Source: Leptobrachium leishanense (taxonomy: Eukaryota > Chordata > Amphibia > Anura > Megophryidae). From it: a stretch of 64,000 nucleotides of DNA. Positions within the stretch are counted from its first letter, which is position 1. Every line of letters begins with the position of its first letter. The position numbers and the translations under genes are program-made. Location: the NCBI GenBank assembly GCA_009667805.1, contig CM019064.1, positions 107,296,328 to 107,360,327 on the forward strand, read 5' to 3'. This document shows positions 36,967 to 51,293 of this stretch, in pieces. The notes under the pieces were generated by a model. The model worked only from the letters and a program-made list of their open reading frames with translations. It was not told the DNA's origin and did no database searches.

Positions 36967-39188
36967 TATATATATATCTTGAGGACGCACTCAGGACTTG
37001 AAGGTGAAGTAATACAAGGTTTTAATAAAAATCCACATTATAAACACCACTGTTTTTTGTGTTTGTACAATAAGAGTTTTTATTTACTATGGATTATAAT
37101 ATGTATACGTCGTGATACTCAGAATAAATATATATTTATTGTGACTTAGAAGAGGAAACATATGAGTTATGTTAAAGTTTTATAGTGTGTGGGCCAAATG
37201 GGAACTCCATTCCCCCTTAAAATAGTTAGCGAGAACTACATTCCCGTGTTCCTGCTCAGTGTGGGCCCTGATGTAAGGCATCTTTCGACCAGCTGTGATG
37301 ACACCTAGTTGTACATGACCTTATCCTAAATCAATTAACCATGCAAAAACTAAAAAATTCCTGATTTACATCCAGTATTTATTTCCTACATTTAGACATA
37401 GGTTGTCAAACCCCTGCCCCACAGATGTTTCTGAACTGCTACTCCCATGATACCCTGGCCAATTGGCGATCTACTACATTCAAAGAAATTTGGGAATTGT
37501 ATGTCATCAACATGTGGGGTCGGAGTTTGACAGCCCTGATTAAGAGAGTTATTTTTATAAACACTCCCACCTGACAGAGTAAATCTGGTTTATTGACCCC
37601 TGCTGTGCATTACAATATGAGTTAACCTCTCTCTTTTCCATTGGAGTCACACAGCAGTGCCCTGCAGAAGCAAATCAGCACAGGGACTTAACTGGTACAA
37701 AAAAACTGCTTATTTTTCTGTTTGGTGGCTTGTTCAAAACAGGGAATAGTTTGCTTAAGGTAGGATATAAATAATACATTTAAATTAGGACCTGAATGTC
37801 CCTTTAAGGGACTATTTTCTGTTCATTTGGGATATAACTACATTACGCTAGGAGGCTACAGCTTGGCACCTGTTCAGTGAGTCACTACATCCTTCTCTGT
37901 CTCTAGCAAATCAACACTTCTAATATCCCTTCAGTCTCATGTTCTCCCGAAACTCAGACTGCAAGACAGTGGGTGTTTGTACCGCATTGCCATTTAATGG
38001 TATTTACGAAAGAAACTCTTAATTGCTGGAGTGGGCGAAGATCTTCATGTTAAGCAACTGTTTAATAGTTGGTTCTTAATTTACGGCTGCTGGAATTAAA
38101 GAGAAACGACAGCTCCAATATCCCGGAAAACGCGTTCGTATATAATCTTATTATTATGACTGGAAAATGTCCTAGGACTGCTGGGACCAATTTGCATACA
38201 GAGGACTGCTTGTTTTTGTAGCAGCTGTATATATAAAACCATGATCACTTTGCAGATCTTTATTATCAGTTATATGCTATAGTTTGAATATAATTGACCC
38301 GGATTTAATTACTCGGATGCATGTGATTGTTGTAAAGTAACATAACTAGAGTGAAGGAAGGGCTAATTATATATTGCAATAGATTTTTTACGTACTTTGA
38401 GTTGCATTACCTTGACAACAAATTATATATAAACATATATATAAGACTGAAATACAAATGAGTTAAATAAATATATATATGTATATTTATACAACAAACC
38501 AAGGAAGGAGCACTCCATTCCACAAATCACGTCATCACCAAGCTAATAAAATGTAAAAACCTTCCAGGTTTTCAAACTTTCAACAAGATTTCAAAATAAC
38601 CTCGACAATAAATTATGGGAATTTAGTTCACAAAATATGGCCATATGTTGCTTAAGTCTGTCACAGCATCAGTGTATCTCACCTCAACAGGTCCTACTCT
38701 AAAACACATACAGGTCTATTCAAAGAAATGTGAAAACCAGGAGAACTGGCAGGAGAAGAGAACATTCTAGGCCAAGCAGCCGGTTTGGAAAGTGAGATAA
38801 ATGGGAAAATTTTTCTGGTTTGGCTATTTTGACCTATAATTTTCACTTCTCCAGTCATTCTCCTGAGTTTCACCTTTCTTTGAATAGACCTGCTAATGAC
38901 TGCATTTATGGGATTAACTCATTTACTGGGGATAGAATCCTTTCTGGGGCTCCCAGCGATTCAAGGTTAACTAGAACCTGCAAATGGAAGACCCTTTGAA
39001 GGGAGGGGTTCTTGCCTGGAGGGTTGTTAGCCCTTTTCGTACAGAATACACCAGGAGGACAACATGCAAAACCTTTACTAAGGGCTGCCCTCCTGCTGTT
39101 GTTTTATATATATATATATATATATAAAAATAATCATATCCAATAAAAACCGGCACTCCTGGGACTTTTAAGAAAACAAAACAATTTA
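36967..39188. other. Mostly unclassified; one short shared repeat
   Basis: The interval 37115-37260 (TATTGTGACTTA...GGAACTCCATTCCC) is related to 56815-56905 and is the only repeat I can tie to another part of the window. (TA)n lies at 39105-39126. No gene is supported. Confidence 0.45.
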
Positions 39189-39680
39189 ATGCATGTGCTT
39201 CAAAATTCAAAACGAGGCTTTGCATGCCTAGGCTGTGTGACGTGTGGACACATGGTCCATGGTACGAGTTTTCAACATCCGCACACGGTATGCAAGTTTG
39301 GCATTAGACACAGAATAACATGTACCACAGACCATGTTATCTACAAAATAGTGTGTCCCTGTGGTCTGGCCTATATAGGCAAGACGAGTTGACTTTGAAA
39401 GAAAGGATGAGAGGTCACTGGTCCAGTATTAGGACGGCATACCGAGATGGATTTTCTGGCAAACCCGTAACACATCATTTTCTACAAGTGGGCCATCAGT
39501 TATCTACTCTTAGAGTAATGGCAATTGACCATGTACCGCCACTGCACAGGGGTGGCAATAGGGCAAACCTATTATTACACGAGAATTAATGTGGATCAAG
39601 AAATTGGACACTGTGTCCCCTAAGGGATTGAATGAAAAATTTTAGTTTTCCCCTTTTTACAGGAATAGTCTTAAGGGATT
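39189..39680 (+). pseudogene. Penelope-like GIY-YIG fragment
   Basis: Translates as the C-terminal nuclease of a second Penelope-like family, different from the copies at 21-24 kb. It shows CLGCVTCGHMVHGTSFQHPH, then VIYKIVCPCGLAYIGKTS; a deletion near 39388 brings a stop. Then, in another frame, LKERMRGHWSSIRTAYRDG, a His-rich part, and RGGNRANLL, followed by W-I-K-K-L-D-T. No RT is attached. Confidence 0.85.
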
Positions 39681-40095
39681 GGCTAAAAATAATCAGACTC
39701 TTGAAACTTTATATTGCAAGTTTTTTTTCAGATTGCTGATGTTTGTTGATCTTGTGTTGTTGTGGGGGGGGGGTTCTTTCTTTTTTCTCTCTCCCTGCTG
39801 CAGGACATTTTGCAGAGAGAGGAAGCAGCAATATCAGTAATTTGTTTTGTTTCTTTAGTCTGTTAGAAGTAGGCGTCTTTATTATGTATACAATTTTATG
39901 TACAAGATATGAATAGAGACTGCTAGGGGTTAAATTTGGAAAGTTTGGTACCTCAGAAAATCTTTTGCTGGAGTGTTGCCATGGTTACCTGATTGTATAC
40001 ATTGGGAGTTTTCCTTTAGCAAGTTAATAGCACTAGGGGAATCCAAATTAAGGGCAAAAGTAGCTATTGTGACAATGTATCAGCAGAGATACAGA
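39681..40095. other. Probable 3' tail of the Penelope fragment, otherwise nothing
   Basis: No motif is seen apart from G and T runs at 39765-39785. Confidence 0.35.
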
Positions 40096-40288
40096 TTTTT
40101 TTTTGAGAAGGTATTTTACCAGGAAGGACACATTGAGATGTCTCTCGTTTTCAAGTATGTCCTGGGTGGCGAGTATGTACCGTTAGCTGTCTTGCCCAAG
40201 GACACTTACTTGAGAGGTGCTCTGGCCGGGATTTGAACCTGTGTCTCCACAGTCAGAGAGCAGTGATGTTACCTCTACTCCATCCAGT
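40096..40288 (-). mobile_element. tRNA-type SINE, copy 3
   Basis: T run at 40096-40104, the conserved body, and a small internal deletion near 40253 where copies 1 and 2 have GCTCTCTCCATGCAG. Confidence 0.8.
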
Positions 40289-40605
40289 CTGGTACAAATT
40301 TATGTATTTGTATTTTTACAGCTTTCGATTTGAAATTTGTAAGTCAGGTGACAACACAAAAATGCGCCGGGCATGCAGGCTGAGTGTCCACACCTGCATG
40401 TGGAGTTTTCATGATTGATACACAAGGAGGAATGGGGTAAGTGGGTTTGAGATTCCTTTATACAGTTGCAAGTAAAAGTATGTGAACCCTTTGGGATTAC
40501 GTGGAGTTTTGCATGAATTGGTCATAAAATGTGCTCTGATCTTCATCTAAGTCACAACAATTTGAAAAACACAGACTGCTTAAAATAATACAACACAAAC
40601 ATTAT

Positions 40606-41689
40606 CAGGGTTATTCAAAGAGATCCGAATGGCTGGAGAAAGGTAACCGAACGCTGAAAGTCAGCATTCTGTTACCTTTCTTGGCCATTCGGCTATTCAG
40701 AGAGCAGGCAATTAGCCAAATCCTGGCGAATTGCCTGCACATACGGTGCCTGTTCGGGGGCAGTGAAATCCCCATGAAAAAGCACTGCTTCGGCTGTTCA
40801 GAGAACAAAAACCAGCAGTGAAAGGTTCCCGAAATGCTCTGCCATTCGGTGGTTTAATTCAGCAAGTTTATTCAGGAGAATCCCATAGGCTTCAATGTTA
40901 AAAATATTCCCGTTTTAATTAAATATCTAATAAACTGTTCATCATAAAATTCTGCAGTAAAGAGTCTCTTTATTTATAGATTTTTTAGGATATTTTAAGC
41001 ATTTTTCTTGATTTTTATTTTTTAAAAAGTTCGATTTTTTTTTTTAACTTTACTTATTTTTTCTGTAACAGCCCTTTTTATTATCATTCCCTGGACCTCA
41101 TATGTAAATTTCAGACATTTTCGCTCAGTAGTTTCTTTGCAAACAGCTTTTCAATTTTCAATCATTCAAGCAAACTGTTTTGCTAATTTATTCACTGCCT
41201 CTTCTGCGGTGTCGGCTTTTTCCGGAAGCTTTGCTGCGTGTGATCGGCTCCTGCTCGGGTTTTTCCAGAGTCTTCGACGGGTTAATCCAGATGTTTTTAC
41301 AGGTTTTCGGTGTGTATTCGCTGGGTTTTCGCCAGGTTTTCAGCGGCTTTTCGGCAGCTTTTCCCTGCACTTCGACAGCCCTGTGGTGTTTGCTGAATAC
41401 ACTGCAGGGTGGCCGAAATGGGAAAGCCGATTTGCACCGAATTGAAGAAAACGAAAAGTCACCGAACGTGCAGTGACTTTTCGATCCTCTTTGAATAACC
41501 CTGTTTTTTTACGGGTTGTCGGCGTACATTCGCCGGGTTTTCGGCAGCTTTTCGGCAGTTTTTCCCTGCACTTCGACAGCCCTGTGGTGCTTGCTGAATA
41601 CACCGCAGTGTCGCCGAAATGGGAAAGCCGATTTGCACCGAATTGAAGAGAACGTGCGGTGACTTTTCGATTCTCTTTGAATAACCCTA
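40606..41689. mobile_element. CAGGGTTATTCAAAGAG element R1
   Basis: 1084 bp with inverted ends CAGGGTTATTCAAAGAG and, inward from the right, TAGGGTTATTCAAAGAG. The flanks TAT (40603-40605 and 41690-41692) form a 3-bp duplication as judged from the empty site at 7866-7880. There is no transposase. An internal terminus at 41487-41503 plus a repeat of the preceding ~180 bp at 41511-41689 shows a terminal duplication. The core (40870-41060) resembles 44690-44820. Superfamily uncertain; 3-bp duplication is compatible with PIF/Harbinger. Confidence 0.78.
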
Positions 41690-41862
41690 TATATGTTTTC
41701 ATGTGTTTATTGAACATAACAGGTAAACATTCACAGTGCAGGGTGGAAAAAGTATGTGAACCCCTAGCCTAATGGAGCTAATTGGAGCCAGGAGTGAGCC
41801 TACCTTGAGTCCAATCAGTGTGATATTATTGGATGTGTTGCTGAAAGCTGTCCTGCCTTTTA

Positions 41863-42943
<1,081 letters not shown>

Positions 42944-43023
42944 AGTCCAACGGTTCACATACTTTTTCCACCCTGCACTGTGAATGTTTACATGTTCTGT
43001 TCAATAAATCATGAAAACATATA

Positions 43024-43351
43024 CAGGGTTATTCAAAGAGAATCGAAAAGTCACCGCACGTTCGGTGACTTTTCGTTCTCTTCAATTTGGTACAAATCGG
43101 CTTTCCCATTTCGGCCACCCTGCGGTGTATTCAGCAAGCACCACAGGGCTGTCGAAGTGCAGGGAAAAGCTGCCGAAAAGCCGCCGAAAACCTGGCGAAA
43201 ACCCAGCGAATGCACGCCGAAAACCCGAAAAAACATCTGGATTAACCCATCGAAGACGCCGGAAAAACCCGAGCAGGAGCCAATCACACACAGCGAAGCC
43301 GCCAGAAAAAGCCAACACCGCAGAAGAGGCAGTGAATAAATTAGCAAAACA
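43024..43351. mobile_element. CAGGGTTATTCAAAGAG element R2 (truncated)
   Basis: Starts with the same terminus and is closely similar to the inverted complement of 41180-41503 in R1, up to GAATAAATTAGCAAAACAG. Beyond that it diverges. Confidence 0.8.
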
Positions 43352-44639
43352 GAGTGGACAGTCAACGGAGCGCCAGTACAAGACTGGAAGTACGATTAGT
43401 CACTATACACGTCCATCAAAGTGTCTTCCAGATATTCCCAAAACTCGCTCTTCAGAATGGAAAAAGGTCTCTACAAAAGAGAAAAGAATACAATAACGCA
43501 ATAGATCCACCGTATGGAGAAAATAAGGCAATAATGGTCCTACTCACATATTGCTGAGCCTAACCTAGGGTGAATGGTAATTATGGGTCTTCAAAGATGT
43601 TCAGGTGCCCATAAACCCCCGATAAGATTCTTCAAACACTTTCTCCTGTAGTGAATCACAGAAAGATACCAAAAGCACTATCCTAGTGCAATACCGTTAA
43701 AAAATAATAAAGGTGGGTCTATATAAGTGTTACACTCACATGCTGGTGAGCCGCATTGGCTCCAAGATATCGCATAGGAATATTAAGGAAATTCCAAAGA
43801 CCTTCTTTCAATGTCCCATTTCATCTTTCATTAACTTTAATTAAAATCATTAAAAACAATTAAAAACACATGGAGCCAATAATTAATCAGTCTACCAGAC
43901 GCATATGCATTTGCGCTGCTTTCCACCGTGATACGCATACTTATGTGCCAGAATAACATTAAATTACGTGGCGTTTAAACTCTCAAATTGCCGCATATGC
44001 GCATGCGCACAACTAGACGCGATATAATAGTGCGCAACACATAATGCACATTGTGCGCGTAACTTACACTGCGCATTTAGTCCAAACGTGGGCATCGCTA
44101 CTTCCTGCTGAGGGAACGGCGCATATTTATGTTCCCGGGGACATTTAAAAATGTCCTCAGATTTTATTTTTTTTAAAACTGTGTCGCCTTACCTTAGCCT
44201 GGTGGTCAGTGGGGGCTCCCTGGATCCTGGTTGTGGGGGGGGGATCTGCCGTGGCCGCAGGTGCAGTGGCTCCCTCCCTGCGCCTCCTCTCTGCCACATG
44301 CACCCGGTCAGCCAACCCGCAAAGTCGCAGCTCTGTCATCCGGCGGCCGCTCACTCCTCAAGGGGGTCCTTGGGAGGCCCCGGCGGGCAGCCCTCTATAG
44401 TGTATTTTATCATTTTAACAGACACAAACCCTTACTATATAATCGGAGGACATTAGAAACAACGTGCTTTATTCTGTGCTTTTCTGTGGCAACCTATAAG
44501 AGGGTAGATCCTTATCCGGAGATAGCAGCAATAAAATCTTTTATTAAACATCCCGGAGGTCTCTTTAATTAGGTGCCTGAGAAACCACACCTAATCCTTT
44601 TTACAGCCCTCTACAGTGCCTGATTAGAGGGCCGCGTCT
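43352..44639. other. Unclassified, CpG-containing
   Basis: Contains GC- and CpG-rich stretches with TGCGCATGCGCA-like words (43900-44080) that resemble the element at 60041-61380. ORFs near 44150-44570 show no family motif. Confidence 0.4.
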
Positions 44640-44935
44640 GACTGATGTTTTAGCAACAAGGTGTGGGAAATGTTGAATCCCATAGGCTTCAATGTTAAAA
44701 ATATTCCCGTTTTAATTCAATATCTAATAAACCGTTGCTTATAATATTCTGCAATAAAGAGTCTCTTTATCTTTAGATTTTTTTGGATTTTGTAAGCATT
44801 TTTTTTTTAAATTTCAAAATTATTATTTTTTCAAACTTTTTGTGAACGTCCCGAAAATTTCGCAGTTCACGAACTTTCAAACAGCCGATGTTCGAATCGA
44901 ACATCGAACCGATTCGAACCGGCAGCCCATCCCTA
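44640..44935. repeat. hAT-type fragment, right end
   Basis: Ends AGCCCATCCCTA, that is TAGGGATGGGCT inward, matching the TAGGGATGAGC start of the hAT at 62729. It contains nested palindromic TTCGAATCGAACATCGAACC. The middle (44664-44820) matches 40880-41040. Confidence 0.65.
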
Positions 44936-44968
44936 TTTGTGAACAAATTATGCATTAGTACACACTTA

Positions 44969-45098
44969 GGGCCATATTACATAGTTGGTGCTAACTTAAC
45001 CAGAACTGTTGTAAACTTACCAGAGTCATTATAACCTATAGAGGTTTTCAGTTTACAACAGCTCTGGTTAAGTTAGCAACAACTATGTAATACGGCCC
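44969..45098. mobile_element. Foldback MITE, copy 2 (Harbinger-like)
   Basis: A 130-bp hairpin with GGGCCATATTAC ends and a 3-bp TTA duplication on both sides, typical of PIF/Harbinger elements. Confidence 0.82.
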
Positions 45099-48000
45099 TT
45101 ACACTACACACACATTTATTCCTGCATTCGCACACATACTGAATCTATGGTTACATATAATCACTTTCACAATCAGTATGAATACACACAAATAATCACA
45201 TGCTTTCACTCCATTAGAAGGACCTGTGAAGCACTGACAGAGTAATTCTCAAACTTAACACTAAATCAGTAGATTCAGAAAAAAAATGTTTTTTGGCAAT
45301 CTCCTCTCTTGGCATTTTCCATAATTCTTGGTTTATTGCAATAACCTAATAATGGATATTTTCGAAAGGGACCCCAAGATCGAGATAGCGCAGGGGCCTG
45401 GAGTGCTGACAGTTCCTCCCTAACTGTAATTGATGCAGTGTTTACTCTATGTTCTTCATATTCACTTACTGCAACGTTATCGGTTAGATTACTATAATCC
45501 TTACCAGCCGGTACCATCCTCCTGCTGTAGCAAGATGAAAAGATATAACATGCTAGTGGTCTAGTTTTTGCATCTCCCTGCAGTAGGTCATCAGCATTAC
45601 CATGCAGTTTTATTATATATGTACATTTGATAACAAATTGGCTTGTGTTTGAGAAAATAAAATCTGCAACTTATTTTTTAATAACAAACTTGCTTTAAGG
45701 AGATCTAAAGTAATTCAAGCAGGATTTAGCATTCATTTAATGACTGCATGATCCCGTATAACCTGACCCAGTTTGAGAGTTTCTAGTAAACACTGATCCC
45801 ATCACTTCTTAGAAGTGTAATAGACACCTCAAACAGGCCACACTGAGATGCTCAGGTACATAGGTGTTAGTGTTCATGATTTTTTAATGCACCGCAATAT
45901 ATTTTTTCAAAAGGCATTCACAGTGCCATCAAAAACGAAAAAAACATTTTCTGACTTCTTTTGCACAAGCACATCATAATAAAAAAGCCTAATTAAAGTG
46001 CACCTGTCATGGGCAAAATATGGGCTATGTGAAAAGGCATCACTCCATTTTATATAGATCAGCATTTTTTTCCCCCTGACCTACATAATTGATATAAGGG
46101 AACAATTTCTTTTCAGAACTTAAAAGTCAAGCTTCTCGTGTGGTTGTTTGGATTTTTCTTTGTGATTTCCAGCAGTTGTTACCATTGCAACAACGTCGAT
46201 TTTGAATAACCCACATAGGGCAATATTCCAGAAGCTAACTACAGGAAACGTTACACATAACATCTCCTGTAGTCAGCTTATCGACGGGAAATGCCATTCC
46301 ATTCCTGCCGCAAACTGAGCTTGTGGCTCTGATGTAGCCATTTCCCTGCGCGAGGTTATTGTTCATTAACGTCTCCTATACTTATGATGGGAGATGTTAA
46401 TTGCAGTGAAGGCTCATCCTTTGGCGCAAAAGGGGCAGTGCCCCACCACATTTTTTGAACACAAAAAAGTAATAAAAAAAAATATTTGTACAGGGTCAAG
46501 ATTATTTTCTTCTTTTTATTTCTTTGGGGGTGAGGGGTTATGCGTAAGGATGACAAGCTGGGGAGGTGAATATTAATTGAAGGGGAGAAGGAACAACTAG
46601 GAATCCCACATATGGGCTTTTTTGCACTCTGTCCTGCCTAGGGGCATTTGACACATGCTCTATGTGTCTTTATAGCAAGGGTCTGCCCCCAGACCATTCA
46701 ACTGTAATTAGAACGTGTCCCTCCAGCATGGCTGCCACTCTCATTGACTAACAGCCATAGATATGCCAGCCCCACATCAAGAAAAGGGATGGCCAAAAGC
46801 AAGAGCATTTTAGATGGACATTGCGGTTGAATCAGGAGAGCTGCACCACTTCAGGAGAGGTGAGTATGCCATTACTCTTCCATTCCCCCTTCCCCTGTAT
46901 GTATCCGAGCACCCTCCCATTAACCCCTCTCTTTATGTGCCTCTTGAGCTATCTTCCAGTAACTCCTTCCCTGTATGTATCTCATGTGTCCCCTACTGCA
47001 CTGGTACCTGGATGCAGATTGACTGGGGCTTGTTGTAGACATTTGCCTGGGGCCTGTGTCATCCGATCAGCCAGGACCTGCAGAAGCTAATCCGTTGGGG
47101 CCTACAGCAGACGATCTTTTACGGCCTCAAATAGCCGGACGGACGGGGCCTGTTACTGCCGATAAGCCGGTACCTACTGCTGCCAATTCGTTGGGGCCTG
47201 AGGCTGCTGATCATCCGGGACCTGAGGCTGCTGATCGGCTGGTGCCTGAGGGCTTCTCAAAACCTTGTAGAAAGTCTTGAAAGGGTTAAGAACTGTTGTA
47301 ATCCTGAAAGGGGTAAGAGTTGTTGGAAGCGTTGGAGGGTTAAAATTTGGTGAAATCTGTAAATGTATAGGCTGCTGTTGAAGTCTTTGAATGTTTTAAC
47401 TGGAGTGCTCTCTTCTTGGTTTGTTTTATATATATAATATGTACTACTTGTGACTTGGGTACTAATGACCTATATTGTTAGCAAGATCATAACAGACTTT
47501 GACTATGATCTATCAATCCTCCCTATAGCCATTATATGCATTTCAGAATTTAGTTGGAGCGGGTTAATGTTTTCTCTTTTCTCTTTTTTTCAGTTGAGTG
47601 TTTTATTTGTTCATTGTGTTATTTGTGTATTTGTAGCAGCATAGTGTGCTAGATATTGCCGGTTGTTGGGGCATCATACACAGGAGATACTAGTATTACA
47701 ATGTCTCCCCTTCATACCTTCTGATAACTAGTTTCATGTTGTAAATAACTACTAGTTTTTTTTATTTATAAAGATAGTATTGCAGCTTTTATTTTTCAGA
47801 CCAAGTGGGGGTTATTTGTTGGCATATGTATGTTTTAAGGGCTAAACCCTAAGTGTCTGAACTACGACAACACCGTTGTGGACCTTAGTTCGGTCCTTTT
47901 TTCTGGAAATTTGTCTGATGGTATTGTAATAAATCTTTCTTTGATACTTAATATTAAATATTTAATTGTCATGGCCCTGATTCGAGAATCTCGTAAATAA

Positions 48001-48592
48001 ATCATGTATTAATATGTGTATCTATGTCTACTTTAATTCAGCCATTAGAACCAAAAATTATTTACTAGTGACCAGAAATAAATCTTGTTCAGCATACTTG
48101 TCAGACAGTTGGCAGGACTACAGACACAGAAGCATAGCCACTGTAAGCTTAATGCATAATAAATGTAGATCGATTTGCTTTTGAGTGCATCTGTCTTGGT
48201 GCTAGGTACTTGAATTTCCTTGCACAATATTATCATTTAAATAATTTTATTCATTTGATCTAGGTAACTATAAGGCTGACAATTTTGTCAGCTAACGAAG
48301 AAAAATTTAGAAGCATAGATTTGCAATAAATTAAATTTCTGTTATTCCAGTCCTTAGTCGTATATTTTTTAATCAGTTGCAATTTTATCACTGCTGCGTT
48401 TTTTCTTTATTAGGGATATGAAGTGAAGAAAAAATGCTTGTTTATGAATGACTAAGGACGCTATTCCATGATCGCTATTGTTAACATTTGGATGTGTAAG
48501 CGTTAATGTCAGGATAAGTGATTTTAACGCATGCACCCATATTACATTTCTGACGCTAAATCTGCATCGGTGATTGCACTAGTGTCACCTTT
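45099..48592. other. No recognised gene; low-complexity patches
   Basis: I see no family motif. Patches: a degenerate ~27-bp repeat of GGGGCCTG...GCTGCTGATC (about 47050-47250) and T/A runs. An 80-codon minus-strand ORF at 45275-45517 (REELSALQAPALSRSWGPF) follows a TTGCTACAG that could be a splice acceptor, but there is nothing to confirm it. Confidence 0.4.
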
Positions 48593-49420
48593 CAGTGTTT
48601 CAGCCCTGTCCCCCTGCCCTCTGTATTCTTTATGCCTATGTTTCCTATATGGTTCTGTATTTTGCTTTCCCTGGGTTGCAGCTCAGGGGTTAAGTGGCTT
48701 CTTCATTAGCTCTCCTGTTGGTGATGTGGGCTGATCACCTCCCTATATATTGCAATGGGCCCTTATCCCATTGCTCTTGCATTTTGGTTCACTTTCACTT
48801 CCTGATTCCTGCTGTGTGTTTGTCCCTGAGAGCTCCCTGCTGTTTGTTATGCTCTAGTTTGTGTTTTCTTGTTCAGCTTATTTCTTAGGTTTTGTCCTCC
48901 CTGTCTGTCTGCTGTTCCCTTAGTCTTTCCTGTTCTAATTTAGTTCTAGTTATTTCTCTTGTGGATTTAGTTCTAGTGTTTCTCCTTTGCTTTGCTTTGG
49001 TTTTCTGTTTATGTTATATGTCTGACTGATTTCCTGGTTCTGACCCTTTTGCCTGGCTGACTATTCTCCCGGTTCTGGATCCCTGGCTTCTGCATAAGGT
49101 GTACGTTCTGGTTTTTGACTCCAAGGCTTTTTGTTGACATTTCTATTGGATGCTCCTTGTCTGTACCGTTGATATTACTTATGCGTATTTCTGTCTCATC
49201 AGTATGTCCTTAGACTCTGCACGACGCTGCTGTAATATTTTCCTTAGAGCAGATCTGGCTACCTCTAAAGACCGGTCTTTCAGAGTAGGGCTGCTGTTTA
49301 CGATGCAGGGTCTCTGGCCTAGACTGTATACTCAGTGTTGCCTGCATATTGGGGCTTTCCTTTGTACCAGGGCCTCATCTTGGTGAGTGCAAGGTGCCCT
49401 CTTTGTGACTGATTGTGACA
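48593..49420 (+). repeat. Possible LTR
   Basis: Bounded by TGTCAC at the left and GTGACA at the right. The interior is rich in TTCCTG and CTGACT phrases typical of amphibian gypsy-type LTRs as I remember them. No matching target duplication and no second LTR, so this is tentative. Confidence 0.35.
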
Positions 49421-50552
49421 GCTATCTTCTGTGAGCTTACTGTACCTTGTTCATCTTATACTTAATATGGGGAGCGAAATCAGTAATTAGAGTTTGGATA
49501 ACTAAGGTATTGCAAAGCGCTAGCACTAATTACCGCAGGGACGTGCAAGGCAAAAATTTAGCTACACCTTAAAGCTGGTGCTAAATAATTCCGCATTTGT
49601 GAAATCATTTAGCACCCCCTAAACTCCCCCCAATAAATCCGGTACTCGCCTCTCATCCCACGGCAAGAACGGTGGACCGATCCGACGCTTCTTGACGCTG
49701 GGAGCAGTGAGACTCGGAACAAATAGTTTGCAATCTCCCTCCACAATCAATCTGTGGTGCTGTGTTATCTCAAGGGGAGTGAGGTTGTGTAAGGCTCATG
49801 GCCCAGAAGCGCAACCAACCTGTAGTCCTATGGACTCCAGGAGGTGATACTTGCTGTGGTGTGGAAGCGCTACCCTGAGTATCACTGGGGGTACTGCAGT
49901 GTTCCGGGGCAAGGTGCTGCATTAGGCGCAGGTTTGCCCCATTTGCACCCCCATTTTAACGTGACCATTAGACTAGGGCCCTAAAACTGGTAGATTTGGA
50001 TGTTTGTTATAAGTGACACACAGGACATGAAATATTTGTGGGTGAAATAAGGCTTTAGATATTCTAGAAAATCTTCTAAAACACCCACTCACTCTTGCAG
50101 TGGAAGGTTTTTCTAGAAAATATTTGAGAATTGTAGCAATGGTATGACATACAACCTAGCTCCAGAGATAATCATATCCAGGGATAATAATAACTTAAAT
50201 ATGTTTTTTCTTGTATACATCTACAGTATGGTGTTCAAACGCTTGAGTGCAGAGGTATGTCTTGAGCCTTTATGTACATAATAAATATCCAGGTTGAGAA
50301 TTTTTTAGTAATTGAGCAGTGTAGCTACAATAAAAAGTTACACATTTTCATGAATTCTTGGTATAACTGAACGCTTCGTCTTTTCTTGGTGACATCATCG
50401 CTACAGCCGAGGCCCATAAAACCATCAGGCTTCAATAAAGCCATTCCGACGTGGTAGCCTGGCCAGAGAGGTGAGTATAGGGAGGGGATTAAAGGACCAT
50501 GACGTATATAATACATCCTTGGTCCTTAAGGGGAATTTTCCCCAGGACGTAC
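49421..50552. other. No recognised feature
   Basis: Nothing supported. Confidence 0.4.
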
Positions 50553-51197
50553 TGTGACGGGACGGCCGCCACTACGCAGTAGCGCAGTACAACAGTTCAA
50601 GTGTTTATTTATTTGTGTGTTATTAAAAGTTCGTTAGCCCTTATTTTTATAAGTACCCCAATGTGATTTCCCCTGTTTTATAGATATGCCAGTTAACTAA
50701 AGATTTCTGATGTCTGTGTGTTATTCCCTGTATAGTGTAGATCTCTGTATTAGTACCTGCTATTGTGTAAATTCTCTCAGTAAGAAATTCCTTTTGTTTA
50801 TGTGCTTTCTCCTTCCCCCATTCTCATTGTTTGAAGGCCCTGGGTAGTTATCTGATCGGTGATGTTGTCTGGTTGATTGTATGCAAATGTCCTGGTCCTT
50901 GACTCTATCTGTCCTCTCTGTGAATAAACAGTCAGTTCTATTCTGGCCAAGCTTGAAGTCACGACTCATGTTTTGGAGTACCAGGAATCTTCTGCCCGCT
51001 GTGCCAAGGAAAGGCTCCAGGTCTACAGCTTCGGCTTATTCCTGGGGGTGCTAGCCAGGCTCTCTACAGGCACCGGGCCTTGAGCTGCGGCTAAGGTACA
51101 AGAGAAAGGTGTGGGAGTCACGAGGAGAAACTGGGTGTCCAGCGAGGAAGCAGCATTTGGCAGATGTGACCCTGTCCGGGCACAGAGATCTGTTACA
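50553..51197 (+). repeat. 5' LTR of a gag-bearing retroelement
   Basis: 645 bp with TGTGAC...GTTACA ends and AATAAA at 50922-50927. It is followed directly by TGGTGGCAGCGCGTGGGA (51199-51216), which starts with TGG as a tRNA primer-binding site should. No 3' LTR is seen in the window. Confidence 0.72.
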
Positions 51198-51293
51198 TTG
51201 GTGGCAGCGCGTGGGATGCTTCCTACAGTCTAAGGACATCCAAACCATCACCGGGATTCGATATCCAGACGGTGCGGCAGAAGCAAGCAGAAG

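Noticed and set aside
43011..43496. 161-codon ORF and relatives at 41137-41717
   Set aside because: These are translations of the repetitive R elements. The same region is open in other frames and on the other strand.
44151..44572. ORFs of 101-113 codons
   Set aside because: GC-rich stretch with three overlapping frames and no motif.
45275..45517. 80-codon minus-strand ORF after a possible splice acceptor
   Set aside because: Protein-like in places, but there is no recognised family, no donor site that fits and no neighbouring exon. A translated search would decide.
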